Origin: Burkholderia sp. 9120
GTDB taxonomy: Bacteria; Pseudomonadota; Gammaproteobacteria; Burkholderiales; Burkholderiaceae
DNA length: 64,000 bases
Assembly: GCF_000745015.1 (NCBI RefSeq)
Contig: NZ_JQNA01000002.1
Span: forward strand, 310,001 to 374,000
Direction: 5' to 3'
In this document: one piece after another, positions 46,797-55,803 of the stretch
Layout of the letters: every line of letters starts with the position of its first letter
Position numbering within the stretch: the first letter of the stretch is position 1
Notes under the pieces: model-generated
What the model was told of the DNA's origin: nothing
The model's database searches: none
What the model saw: the letters and a program-made list of their open reading frames with translations, nothing else
Made by a program: the position numbers and the translations under genes

Positions 46797-48113
46797 TCAT
46801 CCTGCGTGAGAGATGAACTCCGGATAAGACGGATACCGTTCCGCCGACGTGCTTTCCGTCGTCGCGCTGACGACCGTGGTCACGACCGGCTCGCTGGGAT
46901 AACGGCGCAACGGTCCACGAAACGCGTGCAGCGGACCATGCAACGGCGCACCGTGATTGATCGTGACGGGCTCCGGCACATGACGCCGGACGGGCAGCGG
47001 ACGCGCCGGCGCAACGTGCGATGGCGTGGGCGAATGCACCTGCGCGGCGGCACGTTCTTCCAGCACCACGACTTCCTCAACCGGAGGCGCAACTTCCGCG
47101 GCCGCCAATGTCAGGCATTCGCGATCGATCCATTGCAGCGCCCAGTCGAGCGCGTACTGCTGCGCTTCGTCCGCATCGGCGAAGCGCGGGCCGACCAGGC
47201 CGGAACGCTCGACGCGCCTGCCGTCTTTCATGATCTCCGCCCACGCGCGATACATCACGTTGGGCACCTGCTCCGCCGCGACGAAAATCGTAAAGCCACG
47301 CGGATCGTCGATCTGCGTGCCGCGCGGCGCGAGGCTCATCGACAGCGGACTGCGCAGGTCGTCGTCCGGCGGACTCGTGTGGCGCGCCGACGAAATCGCG
47401 GCATCCAGCAGGTCCATGGCTTGACCCACGGCGGCCGCTTCGTCGAGGCGGGGCAACACGGCGCGCATCGGCGGACGCATGGCGGGCGCGAAGGCGGAAG
47501 CGCCGGTGGACACACCGGCCGACACACCATTAGATACACCCGCAGCCGCGAACGAACGGCCCGGCGCCATCGGCGCACGCGCGACGGGTTGATGCGGCTG
47601 CTGCAGTGTTTGCGGCGCTTGCGCATTCGCGAGACCCGACAACTGACGCGTGATATCGGCGATCGGGTCGGCCGAACGCCAGTTGCTCAGGCTGCTCGAC
47701 ACGCCGGGCGCCTGCCACGACTCGGGACTCTTCCAGGACACGCCACGCAGACTTTCGTCGCGCACGCTCGGTGCGACGACCACCGGTGCGGCCGGCTTGG
47801 TCGCGGCGGGCGGGGCCGGTTGCGGAACGTACGCGAAGGTACGCCCGGTTTGCGATAACAGCCGAACCATCTCGAGCAGCGTGCCGTTCAACTGCCACTC
47901 TTCGAAACGGCGCCGGCAGGTCGGACCCGACGGATAACGACCTGGCAGTTTCGACCAGGGCTCACCGGTTGTCAGAATCCAGAGGACCGCATTCGCGACG
48001 ATGCGTGGTTCGGCGCGCGGCCGACCGCGTCGGTTTAGACGGACGGCCGGCTCATCGGAGACAAGCGCTGCCAGCAGCGCCCATTCGTCATTGCTTAGCT
48101 CATCGAAAAACAT
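46797..48113 (-). CDS. Protein with an IS5-type transposase DNA-binding domain and no catalytic domain
   Basis: A 438-residue protein. Residues 1-90 match the helix-turn-helix region at the start of IS4/IS5-family transposases (DUF4096-like): LSNDEWALLAALV, RRGRPRAEPRIVANAVLWIL, GEPWSKLPGRYPSG and RRRFEEWQLNG. No DDE catalytic region follows. Instead there are about 200 Pro/Ala-rich residues, then a compact conserved-looking segment (about 300-375: FTIFVAAEQVPNVMYRAWAE, DADEAQQYALDWALQWIDRE) and another disordered tail. The ATG at 48113 has a GGAGAAAA ribosome site. No terminal inverted repeats were seen. It is best read as a domesticated transposase domain, possibly a DNA-binding regulator near the EPS locus; function unproven. 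Confidence 0.75.
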   Translation of the reverse strand: MFFDELSNDEWALLAALVSDEPAVRLNRRGRPRAEPRIVANAVLWILTTGEPWSKLPGRYPSGPTCRRRFEEWQLNGTLLEMVRLLSQTGRTFAYVPQPAPPAATKPAAPVVVAPSVRDESLRGVSWKSPESWQAPGVSSSLSNWRSADPIADITRQLSGLANAQAPQTLQQPHQPVARAPMAPGRSFAAAGVSNGVSAGVSTGASAFAPAMRPPMRAVLPRLDEAAAVGQAMDLLDAAISSARHTSPPDDDLRSPLSMSLAPRGTQIDDPRGFTIFVAAEQVPNVMYRAWAEIMKDGRRVERSGLVGPRFADADEAQQYALDWALQWIDRECLTLAAAEVAPPVEEVVVLEERAAAQVHSPTPSHVAPARPLPVRRHVPEPVTINHGAPLHGPLHAFRGPLRRYPSEPVVTTVVSATTESTSAERYPSYPEFISHAG

Positions 48114-48697
48114 TGGGTTTTCTCCACGCAGCCTGGCCGGGCCGCGGCTTTGGACTTGCCACGGATTCAACTTTCACGATCCGTGTGCAGCCCGCGGTTG
48201 CACAAAAATGTTCTGTACGTTCTGTTGGCTGGTCAATACCGCCCTGACATGGTGCGGTTTGTCCCTATTCCGAAGCACAAAACGTGGTCTCACTCGTGCA
48301 TGGGAGAATTTGTGCACGAAGCATACCATTCCCAGGGTTTGCGTGAATATCGTTGAGACAAGTGTTACGGATAGAAACAATCTTGTTCTTTTTGCTGCGT
48401 CATTTCACGTATTGCCGTCACAGAGATGCGGGTCGCCTCGGCCCCAACCCTCACTATTGCACAGCACAACGCAAGGGTAAATGTGGCGAATGGCCTTTAC
48501 AAATCCAGCCTTTATGCGGTATCGCATTTCCATGCATTTTGGCACTCGCGACGGCGCGTGGATGGGTCGCTACGAGTGCCGTGTGGAGAGTGCGTATGCG
48601 TCATGACGCGCAGCGCCGCCATGACAGATCGGTCCGCTTGAACGCATGCACGTTGCATTGCACGTGACACGTTTCGAGTGAAATCGATCTGTGGTTT
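48114..48697. other. Long intergenic region upstream of the transposase-domain gene
   Basis: 584 bp with no supportable gene. An inverted repeat TCGTGCA...TGCACGA (48294-48319) could be an operator. The DNA is somewhat AT-richer than the genes around it. Confidence 0.45.
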
Positions 48698-48994
48698 CTA
48701 GCGCACAGGATGAGTCGCGCCCTCGCCCACCACGGTCGTCCACGCGCGTACCCGCCAGTGCGTCACAAGGCCGGCGATCACATACGGATCGGCTCTGGCA
48801 AAGGCTTCTGCGGCAGCCGGCGAATCGCTCTGAAACAGCAGGACCGCGCCGTCGATGGGCTCGGCCAACGCGCCGGCAAGCAGCAATTCACCGCGGGCCA
48901 CTGCCGCCCACGCGCATTGCAGATGCGCGTCGCGATAGGCGCCGCGTCGTTCGAGGTAGTCGGGCACGAGCTCATACATCAACAGGTAATGCAT
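48698..48994 (-). CDS. YciI family protein
   Basis: A 98-residue protein with the YciI/dimeric alpha-beta barrel pattern: YLLMYELVPDYLERRGAYRDAHL at the start, GALAEPIDGAVLLF, and AEAFARADPYVIAGLV with the conserved Asp. The family is related to muconolactone isomerase; no reaction is established for this member. The ATG at 48994 follows an AGGAGG site, so the longer upstream frame is rejected. Monocistronic. Confidence 0.88.
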   Translation of the reverse strand: MHYLLMYELVPDYLERRGAYRDAHLQCAWAAVARGELLLAGALAEPIDGAVLLFQSDSPAAAEAFARADPYVIAGLVTHWRVRAWTTVVGEGATHPVR

Positions 48995-49443
48995 GGAGAA
49001 CCTCCTGAGACAAGGTGGACGCCCGCCCACGCCGACACCTGCGAGTCGAGCTTTCTGGTCAATATTACCAATGCGGTCGACAGCGGAATTTCATGCCGAT
49101 TTACTATTCAGTTGCATTCGCAGCAATATTCATGCTCCGCGCTAATTTTCTTTGATCAATCAGGAATGGCGACCGTTTAATCTATTTGAAATAGCCATCG
49201 CAATTGATCTGGAATGCATAGCATGATTTTTCAATGCCGCTATTCGCCGAATCCCCGCACCGGCGTCGCCTGAGCGCCACCGCGTACGGGAAAACCAGCG
49301 TCCGCGTCTGTCAACCGGAATGCGCTTTTGTCCGTTCTGGCAGATAGCATTTGCCATAATGGTTATGCCGAGGGGCCCTGGATGCCGTTGACGCCCGCGC
49401 GCATGAACGACCAAAAACGTTTTCACCACCGATGGAGTGTCAC
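48995..49443. other. Intergenic region upstream of the PsiF-repeat gene
   Basis: About 450 bp with no credible gene. The part at 49040-49200 is AT-rich. An imperfect palindrome (TGGCA...TTGCCA, about 49341-49357) lies 90-100 bp before the PsiF-repeat gene and could be a regulator site. Confidence 0.4.
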
Positions 49444-49740
49444 ATGAAAATCCAATCCGCTATCGCTACGCTGGTACTGGGCGCCGTTCTCGTTTCGCCG
49501 GCATTCGCGCAGAACAGCCAGCAAACCAAAATGGCCGACTGCAACAAGCAGGCCGCCGACAAGAAAGGCGACGACCGCAAGGCGTTCATGAAGACCTGCC
49601 TGTCCGCGAAACCGGCCGCCGCCGCGCCGATGAGCCAGCAGGACAAGATGAAGGCCTGCAACACGCAAGCCACCGGCAAGAAAGGCGACGACCGCAAGGC
49701 GTTCATGAAGACCTGCCTGTCCTCCGCGCCGGCTAACTAA
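49444..49740 (+). CDS. PsiF repeat protein, secreted
   Basis: A 98-residue exported protein: signal peptide MKIQSAIATLVLGAVLVSPAFA then two PsiF repeats (TKMADCNKQAADKKGDDRK and DKMKACNTQATGKKGDDRK, each ending AFMKTCLS). PsiF is a phosphate-starvation-linked periplasmic protein of unknown function. Two cysteines per repeat may form disulfides. The repeats share a 45-bp stretch of identical DNA (49561-49605 and 49678-49722). The ATG follows GGAGTG. Confidence 0.9.
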   Translation: MKIQSAIATLVLGAVLVSPAFAQNSQQTKMADCNKQAADKKGDDRKAFMKTCLSAKPAAAAPMSQQDKMKACNTQATGKKGDDRKAFMKTCLSSAPAN

Positions 49741-49952
49741 GCCGCGTGGAGCGGCGCCGCAGCGCGGCGCCGTCGACATGGCGCCGCGCGTTCAAGCGCG
49801 GCGCATCCCCCCTCCATCGAGCCGACATCCCGGTCGCGCGAACGCCCCGTTTTTCTTCTATGATGGCGGCGGAGACGGCCCACCCTCACACACAACATTA
49901 GACGGGCCGCCATCTTGTCGTTGGTGCTGCAGAGCATCGATCGGAGGCAAGG

Positions 49953-50405
49953 ATGGTAACGAAGCATAAAAACCGCTGGTTGAGGCGGTGGCTGGTCGTC
50001 ATCATATTCTGGGCGGTGCCCGTGGCGATCGTGGCGGTCAGCGAGATCCGCGAGGAAATGGCGTACAACGCCGTCGACCTCGATCGCGCGCTGACCAGCT
50101 GGACGTTCACCGACGCACAACGCGCCGCCGGCGCCCCCGCGCGCTGCCACGGCAAGCCCGACGAGGCGCAGGCCGCCGGCTGCCCGGCCGACGTGCTGGC
50201 CGCCAACGCGCCGCGCCAGCAGGACGCGCGCAACGAATACAGCGTGCGTCGCACCACTTTGATGGCTTACCTGTGGCATGCATTCGTCGGCTACTGGATC
50301 GTGCCGGCCGTAACGCTGTTCCTGATCGGCGTGCTGATCGGCATGGTGCGGCGTGCGTTGCGGCGGCCACCGCCGCCGGTCAAGAGTCCGGCGAACCATA
50401 GCTGA
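49953..50405 (+). CDS. Two-helix membrane protein, unknown function
   Basis: A 150-residue protein. A positively charged start (KHKNRWLRRW) leads to helix 1 (LVVIIFWAVPVAIVAVS), then a periplasmic loop of about 85 residues containing two cysteines (ARCHGKPDEAQAAGCPAD), then helix 2 (WIVPAVTLFLIGVLIGMV) and a basic cytoplasmic tail. The cysteines may form a disulfide. A GGAGG ribosome site supports the start. No family recognised; the neighbours give no clue. Confidence 0.75.
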   Translation: MVTKHKNRWLRRWLVVIIFWAVPVAIVAVSEIREEMAYNAVDLDRALTSWTFTDAQRAAGAPARCHGKPDEAQAAGCPADVLAANAPRQQDARNEYSVRRTTLMAYLWHAFVGYWIVPAVTLFLIGVLIGMVRRALRRPPPPVKSPANHS

Positions 50406-50798
50406 GGGCGGCTGACGAGGGCTGACGACGACCTCCGGCAGCGCCGAACTGAGGCGTCGCGGCAACACTTTCAGTTCAATTTCAGCGCTGCCTGGCAAGG
50501 CCGGAATCGGTAAAAAGGGACGTTTCGAACCGCGGTGACTGAGTGCCGGTGACGCCGATCTGCGTCTCCTTCGATTCGCCAGGAACCCGTTCGAACACGC
50601 CGCCGGGTCCGATCCGGGACTCTTTTGCACCAGGTCAAAGTTACTGCATAGCGCCTTACGATTACCCGCAAAGCCCCGCCACACAAGGCTTCACGCCTGG
50701 CAGCGAGGCACGCCTTTTCCGTTTGCGTGTGATATAACTCATAGGCAACCCGCCAATTCATCCGGCGTTGCGACCCGGAACCATCACGGAGAAAAACG
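50406..50798. other. Intergenic region before the SYLF lipoprotein gene
   Basis: 393 bp with no supportable gene. The stretch just before the ribosome site (GGAG, about 50787) is the likely promoter region; no clear promoter was recognised. Confidence 0.4.
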
Positions 50799-51392
50799 AT
50801 GCAAAGACGAAACTTCATGTTGAAGACGACCGCTGCGCTCGCTTTCGGAGGCCTTGCACTCGCTGGTTGTACGACTACGTCCAACAGCGACAATAAAAAC
50901 ACCTCGTCCACCGACGCATCGAAGCGTCAGTCGATCGACGCCAGCGTCGACGGCACCATGTCGCGCCTGTACACCACCGTGCAGGGTTCGCGCGAACTCG
51001 TCTCGAAGGCGCGCGGCGTGCTGGTGTTCCCGTCGGTGCTGCAAGCGGGCTTCATCGTGGGCGGTCAGTACGGCGAAGGCTCGCTGCGCGTGGGCGGCGG
51101 CACGGTCGGCTACTACAGCACCATTTCCGGCTCGTTCGGCCTGCAGGCGGGCGCACAGTCGAAGGCCATCATCTTCCTGTTCATGACGCAAGACGCGCTG
51201 GACAAATTCCGCAATGCCGACGGCTGGTCGGTGGGCGGCGACGCCTCCGTCGCGCTGGTGAAAATGGGCGCGAACGGCGCTGTCGACACGACCACGGCCA
51301 CCGCGCCGGTCGAGGTATTCGTGCTGACGAATGCCGGCCTGATGGGCGATCTGTCGCTGCAGGGCACCAAGGTTTCGCGCCTGAAGATCTAA
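50799..51392 (+). CDS. SYLF/Ysc84-domain lipoprotein
   Basis: A 197-residue lipoprotein. The N-terminus is a twin-Arg-like start (MQRRNFMLK) and lipobox ALAGC at about residues 21-25, followed by a Ser/Asn-rich spacer and a SYLF (Ysc84) domain (SRELVSKARGVLVFPSVLQAGFIVGG, then GSFGLQAGAQSKAIIFLFM). SYLF domains bind lipids; bacterial members are envelope proteins of unclear role. A GGAG site precedes the ATG and a strong terminator follows. Confidence 0.9.
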   Translation: MQRRNFMLKTTAALAFGGLALAGCTTTSNSDNKNTSSTDASKRQSIDASVDGTMSRLYTTVQGSRELVSKARGVLVFPSVLQAGFIVGGQYGEGSLRVGGGTVGYYSTISGSFGLQAGAQSKAIIFLFMTQDALDKFRNADGWSVGGDASVALVKMGANGAVDTTTATAPVEVFVLTNAGLMGDLSLQGTKVSRLKI

Positions 51393-51496
51393 ACGCGTCG
51401 CAACCAGCGTGCTGGTCTGGCGCGCCTGCCTCTGATCCGTCCGGTTCCGTGCGCGGCGGCGTGAGGTGGTGGCAAGCGGCGGCGTCAAGCGACCAT

Positions 51497-51538
51497 GAAA
51501 AAACGGCGATGCGTGATAGACGCATCGCCGTTTTTTTT
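51497..51538. terminator. Bidirectional intrinsic terminator
   Basis: Stem ACGGCGATGCGT (51503-51514) and its complement (51520-51531) with loop GATAG. Eight T residues follow on the plus strand and an A-run precedes, so it can end both the SYLF gene and the convergent glycosyltransferase gene. Confidence 0.92.
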
Positions 51539-51586
51539 GCCGTGCCGTGCAGTACCGGGCGCAGCGGGCAGCGAGCCCGCTCCGCC

Positions 51587-52654
51587 TCAGCTTCCCGACT
51601 TGTCGATCACCTTGAAACGCGACCGCTTCTGCGCCCGAATCACCGACTGATACGCGTCCACATACTGCTGCGCCATCCGGTGCGACGTGAAGCGTTCCTC
51701 GAAGCGTTGGCGCACGCCCGCGCGCGGCATCTTGTGCAGGCGATTCACCGCCGCCACCGCGCCGATTTCGTCTTCGACGATAAAGCCCGTCACCCCCTCT
51801 TCGAGCACCTCCGGCACCGAGCCGCGATTGAACGCGATCACCGGCGTGCCGCACGCCATCGCCTCGATCATCACGAGGCCGAACGGCTCCGGCCAGTCGA
51901 TCGGAAACAGCAACGCATGCGCGCCCGACAAAAATTCGGCCTTCTGATGATCCGCGATCTCGCCGATAAACTCGACGTGCGGCAGATCCAGCAACGGCCG
52001 GATGTCGCGCTCGAAGTACTCGCGGTCGGCGGAATCGACCTTGGCGGCGATGCGGATCGGCATACCGCAGCGGCCAGCTATGCGGATCGCGGTGTCAACG
52101 CGCTTTTCCGGCGAAATCCGGCCGAGAAACGCGAGGTACTTTTGCTCGACCGGCTGCGGCGTGTAGAGCTGCTCCGGCAAGCCGTGATAGACAGTGGTCA
52201 GCCACCTGGCCTGCGGCAACGGATGGCGCTGCGCGTTCGAAATCGAAATCACCGGCGCAGTGTTGAAGGTGTCGAACACCGGCTGCTGTTCGGGCAGGTC
52301 GAGGCGGCCGTGCATCGTCGTGACGAACGGCGTGTCCTGACGTTTGAAGACCGAGAACGAGTAGTAGTCGAGGTGAAAATGCAGGACGTCGAACTGATCG
52401 GCCTGGCGGCGCACCAGTTCCATCAACAGCATGTGCGGCGCCACGCGGTCGCGAATGCCAGGATCGAGACGCAGCGCGCGCGGCCACACCGGCTCGAGCT
52501 TCGCGCTGGTCACCGAGTCGCCGCTCGCGAACAGCGTCACGTCATGGCCAAGCTCGACCAGCGCCTCGGTGATGTACGACACGACGCGCTCCGTGCCGCC
52601 GTACAGCTTGGGCGGCACCGATTCGGTCAAAGGGGCGATCTGGGCAATCTTCAT
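51587..52654 (-). CDS. GT4 family glycosyltransferase
   Basis: A 355-residue GT-B enzyme. The acceptor half begins KIAQIAPLTESVPPKLYGGTERVV and the donor half has LAFLGRISPEKRVDTAIRIA and EPFGLVMIEAMACGTPVIAF, the GT4 EX7E motif. The substrate cannot be read. It is about 5 kb from the exopolysaccharide locus, alone on its transcript, and similar single GT4 genes act in envelope glycan or glycolipid synthesis. The ATG at 52654 is chosen to match the family N-terminus. Confidence 0.88.
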   Translation of the reverse strand: MKIAQIAPLTESVPPKLYGGTERVVSYITEALVELGHDVTLFASGDSVTSAKLEPVWPRALRLDPGIRDRVAPHMLLMELVRRQADQFDVLHFHLDYYSFSVFKRQDTPFVTTMHGRLDLPEQQPVFDTFNTAPVISISNAQRHPLPQARWLTTVYHGLPEQLYTPQPVEQKYLAFLGRISPEKRVDTAIRIAGRCGMPIRIAAKVDSADREYFERDIRPLLDLPHVEFIGEIADHQKAEFLSGAHALLFPIDWPEPFGLVMIEAMACGTPVIAFNRGSVPEVLEEGVTGFIVEDEIGAVAAVNRLHKMPRAGVRQRFEERFTSHRMAQQYVDAYQSVIRAQKRSRFKVIDKSGS

Positions 52655-52800
52655 AGCAGGTTTGTCTCCGTAAACTGACGGCTTGCGCACGGCGGCGGGG
52701 CGTGTTCAGGGACGCTCTCCGCGCAGGGCGACGCCGATTGCGCCGATCGATGCAAAGCGCATCTGCATGACCGGCATCGAATCATTATTCACCACAGGAC

Positions 52801-52836
52801 AACAAAAAGCGCCACGCCTTGCATTTCCCTGGCGCT
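52801..52836 (-). terminator. Probable terminator of the AAA ATPase gene
   Basis: Stem AGCGCCA (52808-52814) and TGGCGCT (52830-52836), followed on the minus strand by TTTTTG. It lies about 145 bp past the ATPase stop. The rest of 52655-52980 shows nothing supportable. Confidence 0.55.
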
Positions 52837-52980
52837 GTTACATTCAGCTTACATTGCGCGGGGCGTTGGGCACAGTCGGGCAAACACCGCAGGGGGTTGC
52901 CTGTTCCGTCTCGGGCGCGCTTCGAGGCCGCCTGAGGTCGCTTTGGGCGCGTACCGGGCCGTCCAATCACCAGGCCGCAA

Positions 52981-54147
52981 TTATCGCGCCGGCCATTTCC
53001 ACGCGGGCAGGTCGCGATCGTCCGCGTCGGCAATCCGGGTGGCGCCGAAATGCTTTTCCAGCACGATGGATTGACTCTCCTCTTCGCGTTCGAGCGCCGC
53101 GATCAAGCGCGCCGCATGCGACACCACCAGCACCTGCGAATGCAACGCCGCCCGCGCGATCAGGCGGGCCAGCGCCGGCAGCAGATCAGGATGCAGGCTC
53201 GTCTCCGGTTCGTTCAGCACCAGCAACGCGGGCGGACGCGGCGTCAACAGCGCGGCGACCAGCAGCAGATAGCGCAAGGTGCCGTCCGACAACTCCGCGC
53301 CCTTCAGCGACCGCAGCAGGCCGTGCTGCCGCATCATCACTTCGAAGCGGCCGTCCTGCGTCGAGACGTCGAGTTGCGAGCCGGGAAAAGCGTCGTCGAT
53401 GGCCGCGGCGAGCGCCGTGGGATCGCCGATCTCGCGGATGGTCTGCAAGGCCGCGGCGAGGTCCGCGCCGTCGTTGGACAGCACCGGCGTATGCGTGCCG
53501 ATCTGCGGCAGACGCGCGGCGGCGTCGGCATCGGTGCGGAAATGGTCATAGAAGCGCCACGAGCGGATCTGCTCGCGCACCGTGATCATCTCGGGCGCGG
53601 TCCGTGGGTCGGAGAACTCCGTCATCATGCTGTCGAAACTGGCGACCGGTTGCGGGATGGTCTGCCAGTCGCCCTGCTCGTCGCGCATGCGCAGCGCCGG
53701 CCCCTGCCGGTCGACCAGCAACGCAGACGGCCGCAGCACTGGCCCGCTCCAGATGCACTCGCGCTTGATGGTGGGGTCGAGCGGGAACAGCGTGTCCCTG
53801 TTGAGCGGCGGCAGACCGAGATCGATCGCGTAGCCGAACTGATCGCCGGCAAAGCCGAGCCGCAGGCTCACCGGATCCTTGCGGCGCAGCGGCTCGATTG
53901 GCAATTCGCCCGCCAGCATGCCGCGCGAGAAGCGCTCGGGACCGGCCCATAGCGTGGACGGCAAACCGCCTTCGCGCGCCAGCGACGTAATCACGCCGCC
54001 GCGCGCCGTTTCCGCCAGCAGACGCAGCGAGCGATACACGCTCGACTTGCCGCTGCCGTTCGCGCCGGTGATCACGTTCAGCCGGCCGAGCGGCACGACC
54101 AGTTCGCGCAACGACCGGTAACCGGCGATGGCTAGCGTCGTCAGCAT
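52981..54147 (-). CDS. AAA family ATPase (RecF/SMC-like)
   Basis: A 388-residue ABC-type/AAA_21 ATPase: Walker A GANGSGKSS near residues 29-37, a signature-like LSDGTLRYL (about 290), Walker B LLVLNEPETSLHPDLL and the H-loop VVSHAARLI. Related stand-alone ATPases occur in OLD-type defence or DNA-repair contexts, but no nuclease or partner gene lies next to it, so the role is open. The gene is alone, downstream of otsA in the same direction with a 79-bp gap. Confidence 0.88.
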   Translation of the reverse strand: MLTTLAIAGYRSLRELVVPLGRLNVITGANGSGKSSVYRSLRLLAETARGGVITSLAREGGLPSTLWAGPERFSRGMLAGELPIEPLRRKDPVSLRLGFAGDQFGYAIDLGLPPLNRDTLFPLDPTIKRECIWSGPVLRPSALLVDRQGPALRMRDEQGDWQTIPQPVASFDSMMTEFSDPRTAPEMITVREQIRSWRFYDHFRTDADAAARLPQIGTHTPVLSNDGADLAAALQTIREIGDPTALAAAIDDAFPGSQLDVSTQDGRFEVMMRQHGLLRSLKGAELSDGTLRYLLLVAALLTPRPPALLVLNEPETSLHPDLLPALARLIARAALHSQVLVVSHAARLIAALEREEESQSIVLEKHFGATRIADADDRDLPAWKWPAR

Positions 54148-54226
54148 GCGGACGACTCCCGGTTGAATGCGACGCGCAACGCGAGCGACCGCCCGCGCGA
54201 TAAAACCTTCCGTTCAACACGCCTCA

Positions 54227-55639
54227 TCACCGATGCCCGCCGCCCTTACCCGGCTTCTGCACCGGCACGCTACGCAAATCCTCCAGGAACGTATCGCGCC
54301 ACACGCCGAGATCGTTCTTGCGCAGCGCCGCCATGTTGATCTCGTGACGCCGCTGGCGCGCGTCGAGCGGCATCTGCAACGCGCGCTGCAACGCTTCGCA
54401 CATGCCGATTGCGTCGTGCGGATTGACCAATAACGCGCCGCTCAACTCGGCCGCCGCGCCCGCGAAAATCGACAGCACCAGCACGCCGGGATCGTCCGGA
54501 TTCTGCGCGGCGACGTATTCCTTCGCGACCAGATTCATGCCGTCATGCAACGGCGTCACGAAACCGATCTGCGACTCGCGAAACAGCGACATCAGTTTCC
54601 ATCGATCGTATTGCTGGTTCAGATAACGGATCGGCGTGTAGTCGAGCCCCGAGTAGCGACCGTTGATGCGCCCTGCTTCGTACTCCAGATCCTGGCGGAT
54701 CTTCTGATACGTGACGACGTCCGAACGGGTGGGCGGCGCGATCTGCACGAGCGTGACGTTGCCGCGCCATTCGGGCGAGCGCTCCAGCAATTGCTCGAAG
54801 GCCCGGAAGCGTTCGACCAGCCCTTTCGAATAATCGAGCCGGTCGACGCTCATGATCAGCTTGCGTCCTTCGAGACTCTGCTTGAGGTCGAGCACATGCT
54901 GGCGGCTTTCGTAGCGCTGCGCCTGCTCGGCGATCTCATCCGGGAACACGCCGATCCGGTAGACGCCGGTGCGCAGCTTGCGGCCGAATGCTTCGACGTG
55001 GCCGTCCGCGCTCACCGAGCCACGCGCGTGGCGTGTCGCGTAGTCGTGGAAGGCGAGTTCGTCGGTGGCGGTCTGAAAGCCCAGCAGGTCGTAGCACGAC
55101 AGCGACTTCACCAGCTCTTCATGCGGCGGAATGTTGAGCAGAATCTGCGGCGCGGGAAACGGAATGTGCAGGAAGAAACCGATGCGGTTCGTGATGCCCT
55201 CGTTGCGCAACGCTTCGGCGAACGGGATCAGATGGTAGTCGTGAACCCAGATCACGTCGTCGGGTTCGAGCAGCTTGATCAGCTTGTGCGCGAGCCACGC
55301 GTTGACGCGCCGGTAGCCCGCGTATTCTTCGCGCTCGTAGCGCGCGAGGTCGTTGCGGTAGTGGAATACCGGCCACAGCGTCGCGTTCGAAAATCCGCGG
55401 TAGTACTGGTCGTAATCCTTGCGTGTGAGACCGACGGTCGCGAAGGTCACCGCGCCGTCCTGCTCCAGCGTCGGACCGGCATTGGCGACGGTCTCGCTGA
55501 CCACGTCGCCACTCCAGCCGAACCACACGCCGCCCGCGTCTTTCAGCGCGCCGAATACGCCGACCGCGAGACCGCCGGCCGAGCCCTTGGTTTCCGTCGG
55601 CGTGGCGACGCGATTCGACACGACGATAAGTCGGCCCAT
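54227..55639 (-). CDS. otsA: Trehalose-6-phosphate synthase
   Basis: A 470-residue GT20 enzyme that joins UDP-glucose and glucose 6-phosphate to give trehalose 6-phosphate. Visible segments: LIVVSNRVATP at the start, WFGWSGDVV, VWVHDYHLIPFAEALR, GFFLHIPFPAP, MSVDRLDYSKGL and PLHDGMNLVAKEYVAAQ. An AGGAGG ribosome site precedes the ATG. No otsB phosphatase gene is adjacent, so the second step must be encoded elsewhere. Expected role is osmotic and general stress protection, fitting the mechanosensitive channel gene next upstream. Confidence 0.95.
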   Translation of the reverse strand: MGRLIVVSNRVATPTETKGSAGGLAVGVFGALKDAGGVWFGWSGDVVSETVANAGPTLEQDGAVTFATVGLTRKDYDQYYRGFSNATLWPVFHYRNDLARYEREEYAGYRRVNAWLAHKLIKLLEPDDVIWVHDYHLIPFAEALRNEGITNRIGFFLHIPFPAPQILLNIPPHEELVKSLSCYDLLGFQTATDELAFHDYATRHARGSVSADGHVEAFGRKLRTGVYRIGVFPDEIAEQAQRYESRQHVLDLKQSLEGRKLIMSVDRLDYSKGLVERFRAFEQLLERSPEWRGNVTLVQIAPPTRSDVVTYQKIRQDLEYEAGRINGRYSGLDYTPIRYLNQQYDRWKLMSLFRESQIGFVTPLHDGMNLVAKEYVAAQNPDDPGVLVLSIFAGAAAELSGALLVNPHDAIGMCEALQRALQMPLDARQRRHEINMAALRKNDLGVWRDTFLEDLRSVPVQKPGKGGGHR

Positions 55640-55803
55640 GATGTGTCCTCCTTGGTTCGTGCGGCGCGAAGCACGCCCCTGCCGCGCCGGATTCGTGAGT
55701 CAGTGGACCATTCGACCGCTTTAGTGCCCGATCAGTTGCATCGATCTGCAAGCGGATGAATACGGTTGGCGGTGGCGAGCTACGGCCACGCCACGCCCTT
55801 CCG

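Noticed and set aside
46797..48113. Active insertion sequence
   Set aside because: Only the N-terminal transposase domain is present, with no DDE residues, no inverted terminal repeats and no target duplication seen.
49737..50684. 315-codon minus-strand frame over the small membrane protein
   Set aside because: No domain and opposite to a frame with a ribosome site and clear membrane helices.
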